A stretch of 64,000 nt of DNA, taken from contig NZ_JXTE01000047.1 in assembly GCF_000972385.1 (NCBI RefSeq), positions 1 to 64,000 on the forward strand, given 5' to 3'. Positions 16,023 through 25,209 of this stretch are shown here, piece after piece. Source of the DNA: Streptomyces sp. WM6386. Lineage in GTDB: Bacteria; Actinomycetota; Actinomycetes; Streptomycetales; Streptomycetaceae. A model generated the notes under the pieces. That model was not told the origin of the DNA, did no database searches, and saw only the letters and a list, made by a program, of their open reading frames with translations. Each line of letters opens with the position of its first letter. Positions within the stretch are counted from its first letter, which is position 1. Made by a program: the position numbers and the translations under genes.

Positions 16023-16817
16023 GTGCGCGCCTCGTTGATTCAGATCGCCGTAAGTGAGGGCGAATCGGTCGAATCGCGCCGACGGCGGGTGGCCTCGCTG
16101 GTGCGGGACCAGTCCGGTGCCGATCTGGTCGTGCTGCCGGAGCTGTGGACCACGGGCGCGTTCGCCTACGAGGGGTTCGGCAGCGAGGCCGAGCCGCTGG
16201 AGGGGCCGACGTACGAGGCCATGGCGAAGGCCGCGAGCGACGCGGGCGTCTGGCTGCACGCGGGCTCGATCCCGGAGCACACCCCCGACGGCACCCTCTA
16301 CAACACCTCTCTCGTCTTCTCCCCCTCCGGCGACCTGATCGCCGCCTACCGCAAGATCCACCGCTTCGGCTTCGACAAGGGTGAGGCCGTGCTGATGGGC
16401 GCGGGCCGGGACCTGGTGACGGTCCGTCTGCCCGAGACCACCCTCGGCGTGGCCACCTGCTACGACCTCCGGTTCCCCGAACTCTTCCGTGGCCTCGTCG
16501 ACGCCGGCGCCGAGACCCTGGTGATCCCCGCGGGCTGGCCGGAGCGCCGCCGGTCGCACTGGACGCTGCTGGCCCAGGCGCGGGCGGTCGAGAACCAGGC
16601 GTACGTGCTTGCCTGTGGAACGGCCGGGACACATGCGGGAGTTCCACAGGCCGGTCACTCGATCGTGGTGGATCCGTGGGGCGAGGTACTGGCCGAGGCC
16701 GGTGTCGGCGAGGAGGTCCTCACCGTCGAGTTCGACCCCGCGAAGGTGGCCGTGACACGGGATCAGTTCCCGGCGCTGAAGGACCGGATGCTGGGACTCG
16801 ACGCACCCCGGCGCTAG
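16023..16817 (+). CDS. nitrilase-superfamily carbon-nitrogen hydrolase (omega-amidase-like)
   Basis: 264 residues with the complete catalytic triad: Glu40 (VLPELW), Lys111 (YRKIHRF) and Cys146 (ATCYDLRFPE). The fold and size match the NIT2/omega-amidase branch, which hydrolyses dicarboxylic acid monoamides such as alpha-ketoglutaramate; other amides are possible. GTG 16023 is chosen because the family motif MxxSLIQIxV begins there and a GGTGG precedes it. The longer frame from 15972 has no family similarity in its extra residues. Confidence 0.85.
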   Translation: MRASLIQIAVSEGESVESRRRRVASLVRDQSGADLVVLPELWTTGAFAYEGFGSEAEPLEGPTYEAMAKAASDAGVWLHAGSIPEHTPDGTLYNTSLVFSPSGDLIAAYRKIHRFGFDKGEAVLMGAGRDLVTVRLPETTLGVATCYDLRFPELFRGLVDAGAETLVIPAGWPERRRSHWTLLAQARAVENQAYVLACGTAGTHAGVPQAGHSIVVDPWGEVLAEAGVGEEVLTVEFDPAKVAVTRDQFPALKDRMLGLDAPRR

Positions 16818-16845
16818 GGCTTGTCCGCCGAGCAGGCCCTGGGTC

Positions 16846-17343
16846 TCAGTCGGACTCCCGCTCCTTCTCGGCGAGGTGGATCACGCACACCGTCACCGCG
16901 ATCAGCAGCGCCGGGTCGGTGTCTTCGCGTACGACGTCGACGCCGTAGGTCTCCCGCACGTGCAGCCACCGCCGGGAGACGACGGCGAGCAGCTCACCGT
17001 CGTACTCGACCGCGAACTCCCGGTCGAGGATCTTCCCGCTGACGTCGAGTTCGGTGCTGCCGTCCGCCAGGGACACCCGGTAGTGGTTGCGCAGCAGGGA
17101 CAGGCGCTTGCGCTTGATGGTGGCCAGCGGTTCGCCGCCCCGTTCGATGAGCATCGTGTCCCGCAGGGCGAACATCTTCTGCCGGATGTCGATCAGGACG
17201 CGCCCACGGGTGTCCTTCAGCTCGAAGGTGTCCCGCAGCCGCATGGCCTTGCCGTCGACGAGGAACACCTTGTTGCCCTGGTCGTCCTCGATCCAGTAGT
17301 CGTCACCGAAGCCGAGGAGCCGGTCGCGTACGAGGAATCTCAT
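16846..17343 (-). CDS. LURP-one-related (tubby-like fold) protein
   Basis: 165 residues. It begins MRFLVRDRLLGFGDDYWIEDDQGNKVFLVDGKAMRLRDTFELKDTRG, the typical opening of bacterial LURP-one-related/DUF567 proteins, which fold like the Tubby beta-barrel with a central helix. Members are thought to be phospholipid- or membrane-associated, with no enzyme function known. ATG 17343 fits the family start. Downstream of, and in the same direction as, the GlxA-type regulator, with 159 bases between them in which I see nothing further. Confidence 0.8.
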   Translation of the reverse strand: MRFLVRDRLLGFGDDYWIEDDQGNKVFLVDGKAMRLRDTFELKDTRGRVLIDIRQKMFALRDTMLIERGGEPLATIKRKRLSLLRNHYRVSLADGSTELDVSGKILDREFAVEYDGELLAVVSRRWLHVRETYGVDVVREDTDPALLIAVTVCVIHLAEKERESD

Positions 17344-17502
17344 GCCGTTACGGCTTCCCCGACCGGCGCGACGGAACGCAGCCAATAGGCCGTCAGGATG
17401 GTCGACACGCCAGGGTCGGTGTGGTGTCCGAGCCGGGCGTGCACGTCATTCGGCCGCTGCCGAGCGTCCCGGAGAAGGTCTCCGCGGCCTGGGCGCGACA
17501 GC

Positions 17503-18492
17503 TCAGGTCCGAGGCCACGGCACGTCCGTCGCCGACGTCCCGAACCGCCTGCGGTACGCCGACGGGCTGAGCCCCGTCTCGCGCCGCACGCGCGCGCGGA
17601 GGTTCGCGGCCGTCCCCAGGCCACTGCGGGCGGCCACCACGTCCAGCCGTTCCTCGCCCCGCTCGATGAGCCGGCAGGCCAGCGTCACGCGCTCCCCCGT
17701 CAGCCAGGCCAGCGGCGTCGTGCCGAGTTGGGCCTGGAAACGGCGGTGCAGCGTGGCGGGGGAGACGGCCGCGCGGGCGGCGAGCTCCGCCACCGTCATC
17801 GGCTCCCCCAGCCGCTCCCGCGCCCACGCCAGCAACGGCGCCAGCGACTCGTCCGGCACCTCGGGCACCGGACGCTCCACGAACTGCCGCTGCCCGCCGT
17901 CGCGGTGGGCAGCGAACACCAGTCGCCGCGACACGTGGTTGGCGATCTCGGCGCCATGGTCCCGTCGTACGACATGCAGCCCCAGGTCGAGCGCGGAAGC
18001 GCTGCCGGACGCGGTGAGGATGTCCCCGTCGTCGACGAAGAGCACGTCCGGCTCCAGCAGGACACGCGGGAACCGGGACCGGAAGGCGTCGGCCCACATC
18101 CAGTGACACGCTGCCCGTCGCCCGTCCAGCAGCCCGGCCTCCGCCATGGTGAACGCGCCCGAGCAGAAGCCGACGAGGCGGGCGCCACGCGCGTGTGCCC
18201 GCTGTACGGCGCCCAGGACGTGAGGCGGGCGCGGGGTGTCGGTGTCGGGCCGGTTCGGCACGATCAGGGTGTCCGCGTCCTCGGTGGCCTCCAGCCCGGC
18301 GACGTCGGTGAGCGTGAAGAAGCCGTCCCGCATGCGGGTGCTCGGGGCGGCGGCGCACAGCTGGAAGTCGTACAACTCCCGTCCCAGTTCCGGCCGTCGC
18401 AACCCGAAGATCTCGATGGCGCAGCTCATCTCGAACGGGTTCGAGTTCTCGTCCACCAGCAGGACGACGCGGTGAGAGGATCCTTGCGACAT
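17503..18492 (-). CDS. GlxA/FtrA-type transcriptional regulator (DJ-1 domain plus AraC helix-turn-helix)
   Basis: 329 residues. The N-terminal DJ-1/PfpI-like domain (about 8-190) has its nucleophile-elbow cysteine at C110 (GFCSGAF). The C-terminal AraC-type double helix-turn-helix (about 220-320) ends with the signature AANLRARVRRETGLSPSAYRRRF. Such proteins sense an unknown ligand through the DJ-1 domain. It is divergent from a cupin gene 44 bases away, which is its most likely target together with itself. Confidence 0.87.
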   Translation of the reverse strand: MSQGSSHRVVLLVDENSNPFEMSCAIEIFGLRRPELGRELYDFQLCAAAPSTRMRDGFFTLTDVAGLEATEDADTLIVPNRPDTDTPRPPHVLGAVQRAHARGARLVGFCSGAFTMAEAGLLDGRRAACHWMWADAFRSRFPRVLLEPDVLFVDDGDILTASGSASALDLGLHVVRRDHGAEIANHVSRRLVFAAHRDGGQRQFVERPVPEVPDESLAPLLAWARERLGEPMTVAELAARAAVSPATLHRRFQAQLGTTPLAWLTGERVTLACRLIERGEERLDVVAARSGLGTAANLRARVRRETGLSPSAYRRRFGTSATDVPWPRT

Positions 18493-18536
18493 ATGCGATT
18501 TCTAGCACTCGTCCGCCGGTCCCGTCACACCCGACC

Positions 18537-18956
18537 ATGGCGGACATGAGCGAACCCGTCTCCCTCGAGCCGATCTCCCTGGAAAAGGCCCTCGCGTCCT
18601 TCACGGACCAGTGGAGCCCTCGCATCGTCACCACCGTCAACGACAACGACGTACGCGTCGCCAAGGTCGAGGGCGAGCATGTGTGGCACGTCCACGACCA
18701 CACCGACGAGTTCTTCCTGGTCCTCGACGGCGAACTCCACATCGCCCTGCGCGAACCGACCGGCGAACGCACGGTCGTCCTCCCCAGGGGCTCGGTCTTC
18801 ACGGTCCCCCGCGGCACGGAACACAAGCCGTACGCCCCCGTCCCGTCGGCGATCCTCCTCCTCGAACCCACCGGCACCCTCACGGTCGGCGATCGCCACG
18901 AGGACGTACCGGGGCATGTGGATGCGACCACGGGGCACGCGCTCAACCAGGCGTGA
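18537..18956 (+). CDS. small cupin-domain protein
   Basis: 139-residue single cupin. Metal-site motif 1 is HVWHVHDHTDEFFLVLDGEL (about 47-66: His, His, Glu) and motif 2 is PRGSVFTVPRGTEHKPYAP (about 83-100, with its His). The metal site looks complete. Function is unknown; possibilities include a small isomerase or dioxygenase, or a ligand-binding protein. It is divergent from a GlxA-type regulator, which suggests regulation by it. ATG 18546, three codons in, is an alternative start. Confidence 0.75.
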   Translation: MADMSEPVSLEPISLEKALASFTDQWSPRIVTTVNDNDVRVAKVEGEHVWHVHDHTDEFFLVLDGELHIALREPTGERTVVLPRGSVFTVPRGTEHKPYAPVPSAILLLEPTGTLTVGDRHEDVPGHVDATTGHALNQA

Positions 18957-19042
18957 CCGAAGGGAACAGGACCGGGGTGTGCCGGTCCGTCTCGCCGGGG
19001 GCGATGCGGACCGGCCGCCCCTCGTGCCGGCCGGTGTGGAGA

Positions 19043-19282
19043 TCAGGCGCCGTAGCCGCCCCCACGCCGGTGCTGGTCGTCCTCGACCACCGTGGTCGTG
19101 GACGGCGGTACGACCACCCGCCTGCGCCGGGCGATGCTGCTGAACGTGCTGACGCCGATCAGGCCGACGATCATGAAGATGACGCCGACCAGGTCGAGAT
19201 TGACTCCCTGCATTTCCCAGTCGGTCGCGAACGTGAGGATGGCTCCCGCGGCGATGAGGATGATGCATCCGCCGAGGCCCAT
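19043..19282 (-). CDS. small DUF6458-type membrane protein
   Basis: 79 residues: two membrane spans (GGCIILIAAGAILTFATDW and DLVGVIFMIVGLIGVSTFSSI), a basic patch (ARRRRVVVP) and a Gly/acidic tail. The pattern GxxIxLIAxGAILxFAxxWxxxGxxLxxVGxILMxVG is found widely in actinobacteria under the name DUF6458. Function is unknown. Confidence 0.75.
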   Translation of the reverse strand: MGLGGCIILIAAGAILTFATDWEMQGVNLDLVGVIFMIVGLIGVSTFSSIARRRRVVVPPSTTTVVEDDQHRRGGGYGA

Positions 19283-19360
19283 AGTGTCGCCTCCCTGTCC
19301 GGTGGTTCCGGTTGCAGGCGGGTACCCGGCCCTGCGGGGGCTATCCCTCGCTGTCTCTTG

Positions 19361-20656
19361 CTATCCCTCCAGGAACGCCACCAGCGCGTTCGCCAGCAGA
19401 TGCGGGTCGTCCGCGCCGCACAGTTCGCGGGCGCTGTGCATCGACAGGATGGCGACGCCGATGTCGACGGTCTTGATGCCGTGCCGGGCCGCGGTGATGG
19501 GGCCGATCGTGGTGCCGCAGGGCATGGAGTTGTTGGAGACGAAGGACTGGAAGGGGACGCCGGCCCTCTCGCAGGCGGCGGCGAAGACCGCGCGGCCCGA
19601 ACCGTCCGTGGCGTAGCGGTTGTTGACGTTGACCTTGAGGATCGGGCCGCCGTTGACCCGCGGGTGGTGCGTGGGGTCGTGGCGCTCCGCGTAGTTGGGG
19701 TGGATCGCGTGGCCCGTGTCGGAGGACAGACATACCGTGCCGGCGAAGGCTCGCGCCCGGTCCTCGTACGAGCCCCCGCGCGCGAACACCGAACGCTCCA
19801 GCACACTGCCGAGCAGCGGCCCGTCCGCGCCGGTGTCCGACTGCGAGCCGTTCTCCTCGTGGTCGAAGGCGGCGAGTACGGGGATGTGGGACAGGGCCGA
19901 GCCGGCGCAGACGGCGCTCAGCGCGGCGACCTCGGCGTGCACGGACAGCAGGTTGTCCATGCGCGGGCCGGCCACCAGCTCCTTGTCGCGGCCCAGATAG
20001 GCCGGGGGCTCCACGGAGTGCACCATCAGGTCCCAGCCGGTCACCTCGCCCGCCGGGAGCCCGTTCTCCTCCTCCAGGAAGGCGATGAGGTCGCCCTCGC
20101 GGATGTCGTCGCCGAGTCCCCAGATGGGCTGCAGATGCCGCTGCTTGTCGAGCTTGAGGCCCTCCGTCGACACCGAACGGTCCAGGTGGACGGCGAGCTG
20201 CGGAACCCTCAGCAGCGGCCGGCCGACGTTGACCAGTCGCGTCGAGCCGTCCCGCAGGGTCAGCCGGCCGGCCAGGCCCAGGTCACGGTCGAGCCAGGAG
20301 TTCAGCAGCGGTCCGCCGTAGATCTCCACGGCGACCTGGCGCCAGCCGTGCGCCCCGGCGTCCGGCAGCGGCTTGACCCGCAGGTTGGGGGAGTCGGTGT
20401 GCGAGCCGACGATCCGGAACGGCGTGTGCGGCTCGGCGCCCTCGGGGACGTACCAGGCCACCATCGCACCGCCGCGCAGCACGTACTTGCCGCCGGTCGT
20501 CCCGTCCCAGGCGTCCGTCTCCGCGACCTGCCTGAAGCCCGCCTTCTCCAGTCGCTCGGCGGCGTTCGCCACGGCGTGGTACGGCGAGGGGCTGGCAGCC
20601 AGGAAGGACATGAGGTCGTCGGTGTGACCGCGGTCGAAGCGGGAGGGTTCGCTCAT
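19361..20656 (-). CDS. M18-family aminopeptidase
   Basis: 431-residue cytosolic metallo-aminopeptidase that removes acidic or neutral N-terminal residues. Zinc-ligand and catalytic blocks are visible: GSHTDSPNLRVKP (His87), a central dimerisation/lid domain with GREL-like loops, FDHEENGS, SSDTGHAIHPNY and the C-terminal ILSMHSARELCG histidine. ATG 20656 is preferred to GTG 20665 because AAGG lies 8 bases before it. It lies downstream of an acyl-CoA dehydrogenase but beyond a strong terminator, so it is separately transcribed. Confidence 0.9.
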   Translation of the reverse strand: MSEPSRFDRGHTDDLMSFLAASPSPYHAVANAAERLEKAGFRQVAETDAWDGTTGGKYVLRGGAMVAWYVPEGAEPHTPFRIVGSHTDSPNLRVKPLPDAGAHGWRQVAVEIYGGPLLNSWLDRDLGLAGRLTLRDGSTRLVNVGRPLLRVPQLAVHLDRSVSTEGLKLDKQRHLQPIWGLGDDIREGDLIAFLEEENGLPAGEVTGWDLMVHSVEPPAYLGRDKELVAGPRMDNLLSVHAEVAALSAVCAGSALSHIPVLAAFDHEENGSQSDTGADGPLLGSVLERSVFARGGSYEDRARAFAGTVCLSSDTGHAIHPNYAERHDPTHHPRVNGGPILKVNVNNRYATDGSGRAVFAAACERAGVPFQSFVSNNSMPCGTTIGPITAARHGIKTVDIGVAILSMHSARELCGADDPHLLANALVAFLEG

Positions 20657-20677
20657 GGGGTTCACCTTAACGACGTA

Positions 20678-20712
20678 CGAAGGCCCGCTCCGGTGATGGG
20701 AGCGGGCCTTCG
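20678..20712 (-). terminator. terminator of the acyl-CoA dehydrogenase gene
   Basis: Perfect 14-bp stem CGAAGGCCCGCTCC (20678-20691) with GGAGCGGGCCTTCG (20699-20712). Confidence 0.85.
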
Positions 20713-20733
20713 GGAGAGCTGTGCGGGTGTGTC

Positions 20734-22575
20734 CTAGAACGCGGCCTCGTCCAGCTCCATCAGGTCGAGCTCGACGCCCTGGGCGAGCTTGCGGGCGCCG
20801 GTGACGCCGGGCAGGACGTTGGCGGCGAAGAACTTCGCCGCCGCGATCTTGCCGGTGTAGAACGCCACATCCTTGGAAGACACAGCCTTGGCGGAGGCCG
20901 TCTCCAGCTTCTCGGCGGCGACCGCGGCGCCCTTGAGGAGCAGGTAGCCGACGACGACGTCGCCGGAGGCCAGCAGCAGGCGGGTGGTGTTCAGGCCCAC
21001 CTTGTAGATGTTCTTGACGTCCTGCTCGGTGGCCGCGAGGTCGGTCAGCATCAGACCGACGATGGCCTCCAGCTCCACGGCCGCCTTGGCCAGGTGCTCA
21101 CGGGCGCCCGCGAGGTCCTCGCCGCCCGTGCCGAGCGCCAGGAACTTCTTGATGTCCTCGGCGAGACCGTTCAGGGCCGCGCCCTGGTTGCGGACGATCT
21201 TCCGGAAGAAGAAGTCCTGGCCCTGGATGGCCGTGGTGCCCTCGTACAGGGTGTCGATCTTGGCGTCGCGGATGTACTGCTCGATCGGGTACTCCTGCAG
21301 GAAGCCGGAGCCGCCGAAGGTCTGCAGCGACTGGGCGAGCTGCTCGTAGCCCTTCTCGGAGCCGTAGCCCTTGACGATGGGCAGGAGGAGGTCGTTGAGC
21401 GCGTGCTCCGTCTTCGCCTCCTCACCCGCCGCCTCCTTCACCGCGATCGCGTCCTGGATGGAGGCGGTGTAGAGGACGAGGGCGCGCATGCCCTCCGCGT
21501 AGGCCTTCTGCGTCATGAGCGAGCGGCGTACGTCGGGGTGGTGGGTGATGGTGACCTTGGGCGCGGCCTTGTCGCCGAAGGCGGCGAGGTCGGAGCCCTG
21601 GACGCGCTCCTTGGCGTACTCCAGCGCGTTCAGGTAGCCCGTCGACAGGGTGGAGATCGCCTTCGTGCCGACCATCATGCGGGCGAACTCGATGATGCGG
21701 AACATCTGGCGGATGCCGTCGTGCTTGTCGCCGATCAGCCAGCCCTTGGCGGGGTGCTGGTCGCCGAAGGTCATCTCGCAGGTGTTGGAGGCCTTCAGGC
21801 CCATCTTGTGCTCGACGTTGGTGGCGTAGGCGCCGTTGCGCTCGCCCAGCTCGCCGGTCTCGAAGTCGAAGAGGTACTTCGGGACCATGAAGAGGGACAG
21901 GCCCTTGGTGCCGGGGCCGTGGCCCTCGGGGCGGGCGAGGACGTAGTGGAGGATGTTCTCCTCCATGTCGTGCTCACCGGACGTGATGAAGCGCTTGACG
22001 CCCTCGATGTGCCAGGAGCCGTCATCCTGCTGGATCGCCTTGGTGCGGCCGGCGCCGACGTCCGAACCCGCGTCGGGCTCGGTCAGCACCATGGTCGAAC
22101 CCCAGGTCCGCTCCACCGCGATCTGGGCGATCTTCTTCTGTACGTCATTGCCCTCGTCGTAGAGGATCCCGGCGAACGCCGGACCGGAGGAGTACATCCA
22201 CACGGCCGGGTTGGCGCCCAGGATCAGCTCCGCGTACGACCAGATCAGGGACGGCGGGGCGGTGGTGCCGCCGATGGCCTCCGGGACGCCCAGACGCCAG
22301 TACTCGGAGTCCATGAAGGCCTTGTAGCTCTTCTTGAAGGACGCCGGGACCGGCGCGGTGTTGGTCTCCGGGTCGAAGACCGGCGGGTTGCGGTCGGCGT
22401 CGGCGAAGGACTCCGCCAGGTCGTTCTCGGCGAGACGGGTCATCTCGTCGAGGATGCTCTTCGCGGTCTCGACGTCCATCTCCTCGAAGGGACCCGTGCC
22501 GTACAGCTTGTCGCGGCCGAGTACTTCGAAGAGGTTGAACTCGATGTCGCGGAGATTCGACTTGTAGTGCCCCAT
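20734..22575 (-). CDS. long-form acyl-CoA dehydrogenase
   Basis: 613 residues, longer than short-chain acyl-CoA dehydrogenases (~380) because of an N-terminal DUF1974-like segment and a C-terminal extension, as in FadE5-like enzymes. FAD/substrate blocks are [19 protein letters not shown] and [15 protein letters not shown]. The catalytic glutamate is probably in [20 protein letters not shown], and the [30 protein letters not shown] helix is present. It catalyses the first dehydrogenation of fatty-acid beta-oxidation using FAD. The gene stands alone with an operator-like TACTGGCGGGTA upstream. Confidence 0.92.
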   Translation of the reverse strand: MGHYKSNLRDIEFNLFEVLGRDKLYGTGPFEEMDVETAKSILDEMTRLAENDLAESFADADRNPPVFDPETNTAPVPASFKKSYKAFMDSEYWRLGVPEAIGGTTAPPSLIWSYAELILGANPAVWMYSSGPAFAGILYDEGNDVQKKIAQIAVERTWGSTMVLTEPDAGSDVGAGRTKAIQQDDGSWHIEGVKRFITSGEHDMEENILHYVLARPEGHGPGTKGLSLFMVPKYLFDFETGELGERNGAYATNVEHKMGLKASNTCEMTFGDQHPAKGWLIGDKHDGIRQMFRIIEFARMMVGTKAISTLSTGYLNALEYAKERVQGSDLAAFGDKAAPKVTITHHPDVRRSLMTQKAYAEGMRALVLYTASIQDAIAVKEAAGEEAKTEHALNDLLLPIVKGYGSEKGYEQLAQSLQTFGGSGFLQEYPIEQYIRDAKIDTLYEGTTAIQGQDFFFRKIVRNQGAALNGLAEDIKKFLALGTGGEDLAGAREHLAKAAVELEAIVGLMLTDLAATEQDVKNIYKVGLNTTRLLLASGDVVVGYLLLKGAAVAAEKLETASAKAVSSKDVAFYTGKIAAAKFFAANVLPGVTGARKLAQGVELDLMELDEAAF

Positions 22576-22664
22576 GGCGACGGCTCCCGTAGAGAAGAGA
22601 CGGGCGAGGCACTGGATCCTCGCGCTAGTTCACGTACCAACAAGTAGCTTCGATACGATGATGC

Positions 22665-22676
22665 TACCCGCCAGTA
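22665..22676 (-). promoter_or_regulatory. operator-like TAC-N6-GTA palindrome before the acyl-CoA dehydrogenase
   Basis: Read on the gene strand, TACTGGCGGGTA, about 90 bases before the start codon. TetR-type fatty-acid regulators bind palindromes of this general kind; assignment is by analogy only. Confidence 0.3.
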
Positions 22677-22712
22677 ATAAAGCGCAACCCTGATCCGGCC
22701 ATCTGTGACGGT

Positions 22713-23570
22713 TCACACCGCAACGGTGAGCGTGGCGGCGTACCCCTCGGCCGCGCTGCCCTTCACCGTCGCCAGCTGCTGGTCATGGCCGTCGCGGAAG
22801 ATGCTGTCCGTCTCCAGGGAGAGCTCGGCGAGGTTCGGCACGCTCTCCTCGTAGCCCTCCGTCGCGTACACCGTGTCGCAGACGTCCTCGGGGAGGGCGA
22901 GCTGCGAGGTGTTCGTGATCGACGTGGCCGCCGTGGCGTCCTCCAGGCTGCCGTAGACCTCGAAGTGGATGTGCGGCCAGCGGTTCGGGTAGCAGCCGGG
23001 AAAGACGCTGGTGAAGGTGACCTGACCGGCGGCGTCGGTCTCCTGCACACCCCGCAGGTAGTTCTCGTCGGCGATGCCCTCGGAATACAGGGAGTAGTCG
23101 CCCGCACGGTCGCAGTGCCAGATGTATACGGCCGCACCCTGTTTCGGCGTCCCGCAGCCCGAGGCCGCGTCCACGACCGTCAGCGTGACGGACAGGGGCA
23201 CGCCCTCGGCGGTGCCGCCCGCGGAGTCGCCGAAGCTCCTGGTGATGTCGCCGCGCACGACACCGCTCTCCTTCAGGACGTTCACTCCGTTCGAACCGTC
23301 GCCCGGGAAGGGCCCGGCGGTCTCGTCGGGAATCGTCGCGCACTCGGCGGAACTTCCGGCGGACGACGAGGCGCCGCCCGGGGAAGCCGTCGAGGAAGAG
23401 GGGGAGGAGGCGGCCTTCTCGTCCTCCGACGTGCAGCCCACCAGCGGAATCAGGCTCGCCCCCGCCATCAGCCGGATCATCCGGCGGCGGGCGAGGACGG
23501 GAAGGTCGTAGGAAAGTCCCCTGTCGTGCTCGTGGACCTCGTCGACCCCGTCGCCGTGGTGTCCGTGCAT
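22713..23570 (-). CDS. exported intradiol ring-cleavage dioxygenase-like lipoprotein
   Basis: 285 residues. The N-terminus has a basic run (ARRRMIRLMAG) and a lipobox (PLVGC, Cys46), suggesting a membrane-anchored lipoprotein, perhaps Tat-exported. A Ser-rich linker precedes the dioxygenase domain (about 78-285). Fe(III) ligands are expected at Tyr159 or Tyr162, Tyr194 (GCYPNRWPHIHFEV), His200 and His202. Intradiol enzymes open catechol rings between the two hydroxyls. Extracellular forms could act on lignin- or humus-derived catechols. It is a distant paralogue of the tandem pair at 32545-34569, without their Gly/Pro insertion. Confidence 0.85.
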   Translation of the reverse strand: MHGHHGDGVDEVHEHDRGLSYDLPVLARRRMIRLMAGASLIPLVGCTSEDEKAASSPSSSTASPGGASSSAGSSAECATIPDETAGPFPGDGSNGVNVLKESGVVRGDITRSFGDSAGGTAEGVPLSVTLTVVDAASGCGTPKQGAAVYIWHCDRAGDYSLYSEGIADENYLRGVQETDAAGQVTFTSVFPGCYPNRWPHIHFEVYGSLEDATAATSITNTSQLALPEDVCDTVYATEGYEESVPNLAELSLETDSIFRDGHDQQLATVKGSAAEGYAATLTVAV

Positions 23571-23738
23571 GGCTGTCCCCTTGCCCGTGCGGTGCCGTTT
23601 CTCCGTGCTTTACCTGACATGACAGACGTTATGGGCGGTCGGCGGCGAGAACACCACACCAGGGCTGTCAAGTCACTGTCGATCCCCCGCCGCTCCACCG
23701 ACCCACCCCGTAGCGGCCCGCCCCCCGGCCGCTCTCGG

Positions 23739-23744
23739 TACTCT
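23739..23744 (+). promoter_or_regulatory. -10 box for a candidate leaderless SseB-domain gene
   Basis: TACTCT seven bases before ATG 23752, with no ribosome site. Confidence 0.4.
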
Positions 23745-23751
23745 TGCGCCC

Positions 23752-24216
23752 ATGTACGGCTACGACCAGAGCGCGGGTACGCAGCAGCAGTACGCCGCCC
23801 CACAGCAGCAGATGCCGGGCGGGTACGGCCAGCAGCCGCCGCTGTATCCCGAGCCGTCCCCGCCGTCCCTCGCGGACGCGGTGCGGGCCTTCACGACGGG
23901 CCAGCTGGCGGCGGAGGACTTCCAGCAGGTCTTCGCCACGTCGAAGGTGTACTGCCCGCGCGGTGACAACCCCGGATTCCTCGCCCTGCACAACACCCAG
24001 CAGCCGGTGATCCCGATGTTCACCTCGCTGAAGGAACTGCGCCGGTACGCGGGCAAGGAGTCCAAGTACTTCGTGATCACCGGGGCGGAGGTGATCGACC
24101 TGCTGCCCACCGGCTACGGCTTCGTCCTCGACATGGAGGGCGAACACCGGATGGTCTTCGACGCGAAGGCCGTGGAGCAGATGGTCGAGTTCGCGATGCG
24201 GCGGATGTATGGCTGA
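23752..24216 (+). CDS. SseB N-terminal-domain protein
   Basis: 154 residues. A Gln/Pro/Tyr-rich N-terminus (about 1-38) precedes an SseB-type domain (LADAVRAFTTGQLAAEDFQQVFATSKVYCPR ... PVIPMFTSLKELRRYAGKESKYFVITGAEVIDLLPTGYGFVLD). This domain is common in Streptomyces, often near type VII secretion or signalling genes, but has no known biochemical role. The start appears leaderless. The next gene on the same strand begins 68 bases later with its own -10 box. Confidence 0.75.
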   Translation: MYGYDQSAGTQQQYAAPQQQMPGGYGQQPPLYPEPSPPSLADAVRAFTTGQLAAEDFQQVFATSKVYCPRGDNPGFLALHNTQQPVIPMFTSLKELRRYAGKESKYFVITGAEVIDLLPTGYGFVLDMEGEHRMVFDAKAVEQMVEFAMRRMYG

Positions 24217-24272
24217 GTGCCGCATCCACCACCGCTCCGACTGAACCGCTCCTTCCGGTCGCCGGGCTCGCC

Positions 24273-24278
24273 TACTGT
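24273..24278 (+). promoter_or_regulatory. -10 box for a candidate leaderless start at 24285
   Basis: TACTGT six bases before GTG 24285. Confidence 0.4.
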
Positions 24279-24284
24279 GCCCGC

Positions 24285-25118
24285 GTGACCGAGATCGACA
24301 CATCGCCGCTGGTCCTGCACGGCCGGCGGCGTTCTGTTGCCCGCCTCCGGGCCGGCGTCGTGTTGCTGGAGACCGGCGGAGTGCGCCACCGGATCCCCGT
24401 CGCCGCGATCGCCCGCGTCGACGTGACCGGCCCCGGAGGCCGGGTGCTGACGGTCGTCGTCGCCACGACACCCACCGATTCCGTGACCTACTCCCTCACC
24501 TCCCGCAGCGCACCTGCCGTACGGGCGTTCGCAGAAGCGGTACGCCGGGCGCTGCCCGTGCGCGACGCCGACGAACCGCGTCCGGAGGTGTCGGCGGAGC
24601 CGGTCGAGCGGCGCGGCCCGTACCTGGGATACGCGATCCTCGGCGCGTTGGTCCTCACGTATGTGCTGGTCGCGGTGGTGCTGGTGAACCGCGGTGCGGG
24701 GGAGCAGGCCGTCGTCTACTGGCTGGTCGGTCCGGTGCTGACGGGTGCCGGGGGCACCGCCCTGGCGGGCGGCGTGCGCACGGTGCGGGAGGCTGTCGTG
24801 CTGCGCCGCCGGGGGATCACGGTGGAGGGGCGGCGCGAGCGGTCGTACGAGGTCGGGACCGGCGAGGACACCGTCATGCATCACACGTACGCGTACGTCG
24901 ACGCCCTGGGGAAGGCGCGTACGCGCAGCGGTCCGCAGGGCGGGGCGGACGAGGTCGACATCCTGTACGACCCCGAGGATCCGGAGGGCACCACCAAGGT
25001 CGGGCACGGTACCGCCGGGCACCTCGCCCTCGGCCTGTTCCGCCTGGTCCTCGGGGTGTCCACGGTGTCGGCGGGCCTGTGGGCGATGGGCGTCGGGACG
25101 GTGGCCCTGTTGCGTTGA
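24285..25118 (+). CDS. DUF3592-like membrane protein
   Basis: 277 residues. The N-terminal ~100 residues form a soluble beta-rich domain (LVLHGRRRSVARLRAGVVLLETGG). Two membrane spans (~112-132, 142-160) and a DUF3592-like extracytoplasmic or membrane-proximal domain follow (VVLRRRGITVEGRRERSYEVGTGEDTVMHHTYAYVDALGKARTRSG ... VDILYDPEDPEGTTKVG), then a final span (~255-275). Function unknown. Confidence 0.65.
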   Translation: MTEIDTSPLVLHGRRRSVARLRAGVVLLETGGVRHRIPVAAIARVDVTGPGGRVLTVVVATTPTDSVTYSLTSRSAPAVRAFAEAVRRALPVRDADEPRPEVSAEPVERRGPYLGYAILGALVLTYVLVAVVLVNRGAGEQAVVYWLVGPVLTGAGGTALAGGVRTVREAVVLRRRGITVEGRRERSYEVGTGEDTVMHHTYAYVDALGKARTRSGPQGGADEVDILYDPEDPEGTTKVGHGTAGHLALGLFRLVLGVSTVSAGLWAMGVGTVALLR

Positions 25119-25165
25119 CGGCGGCGGGAATGCGCCCGCGGACCTCATGGTTAGGGGTGGCAGGA

Positions 25166-25181
25166 AGTTCAATGCTCAACT
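25166..25181. promoter_or_regulatory. operator-like inverted repeat in the pirin promoter
   Basis: AGTT-N8-AACT lies directly next to a -10-like TAAACT (25181-25186). MarR-type repressors often bind AGTTnnnnnnnnAACT-like sites; no MarR gene is adjacent. Confidence 0.3.
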
Positions 25182-25209
25182 AAACTGGACGCACCAAGGA
25201 GGTACCGAC

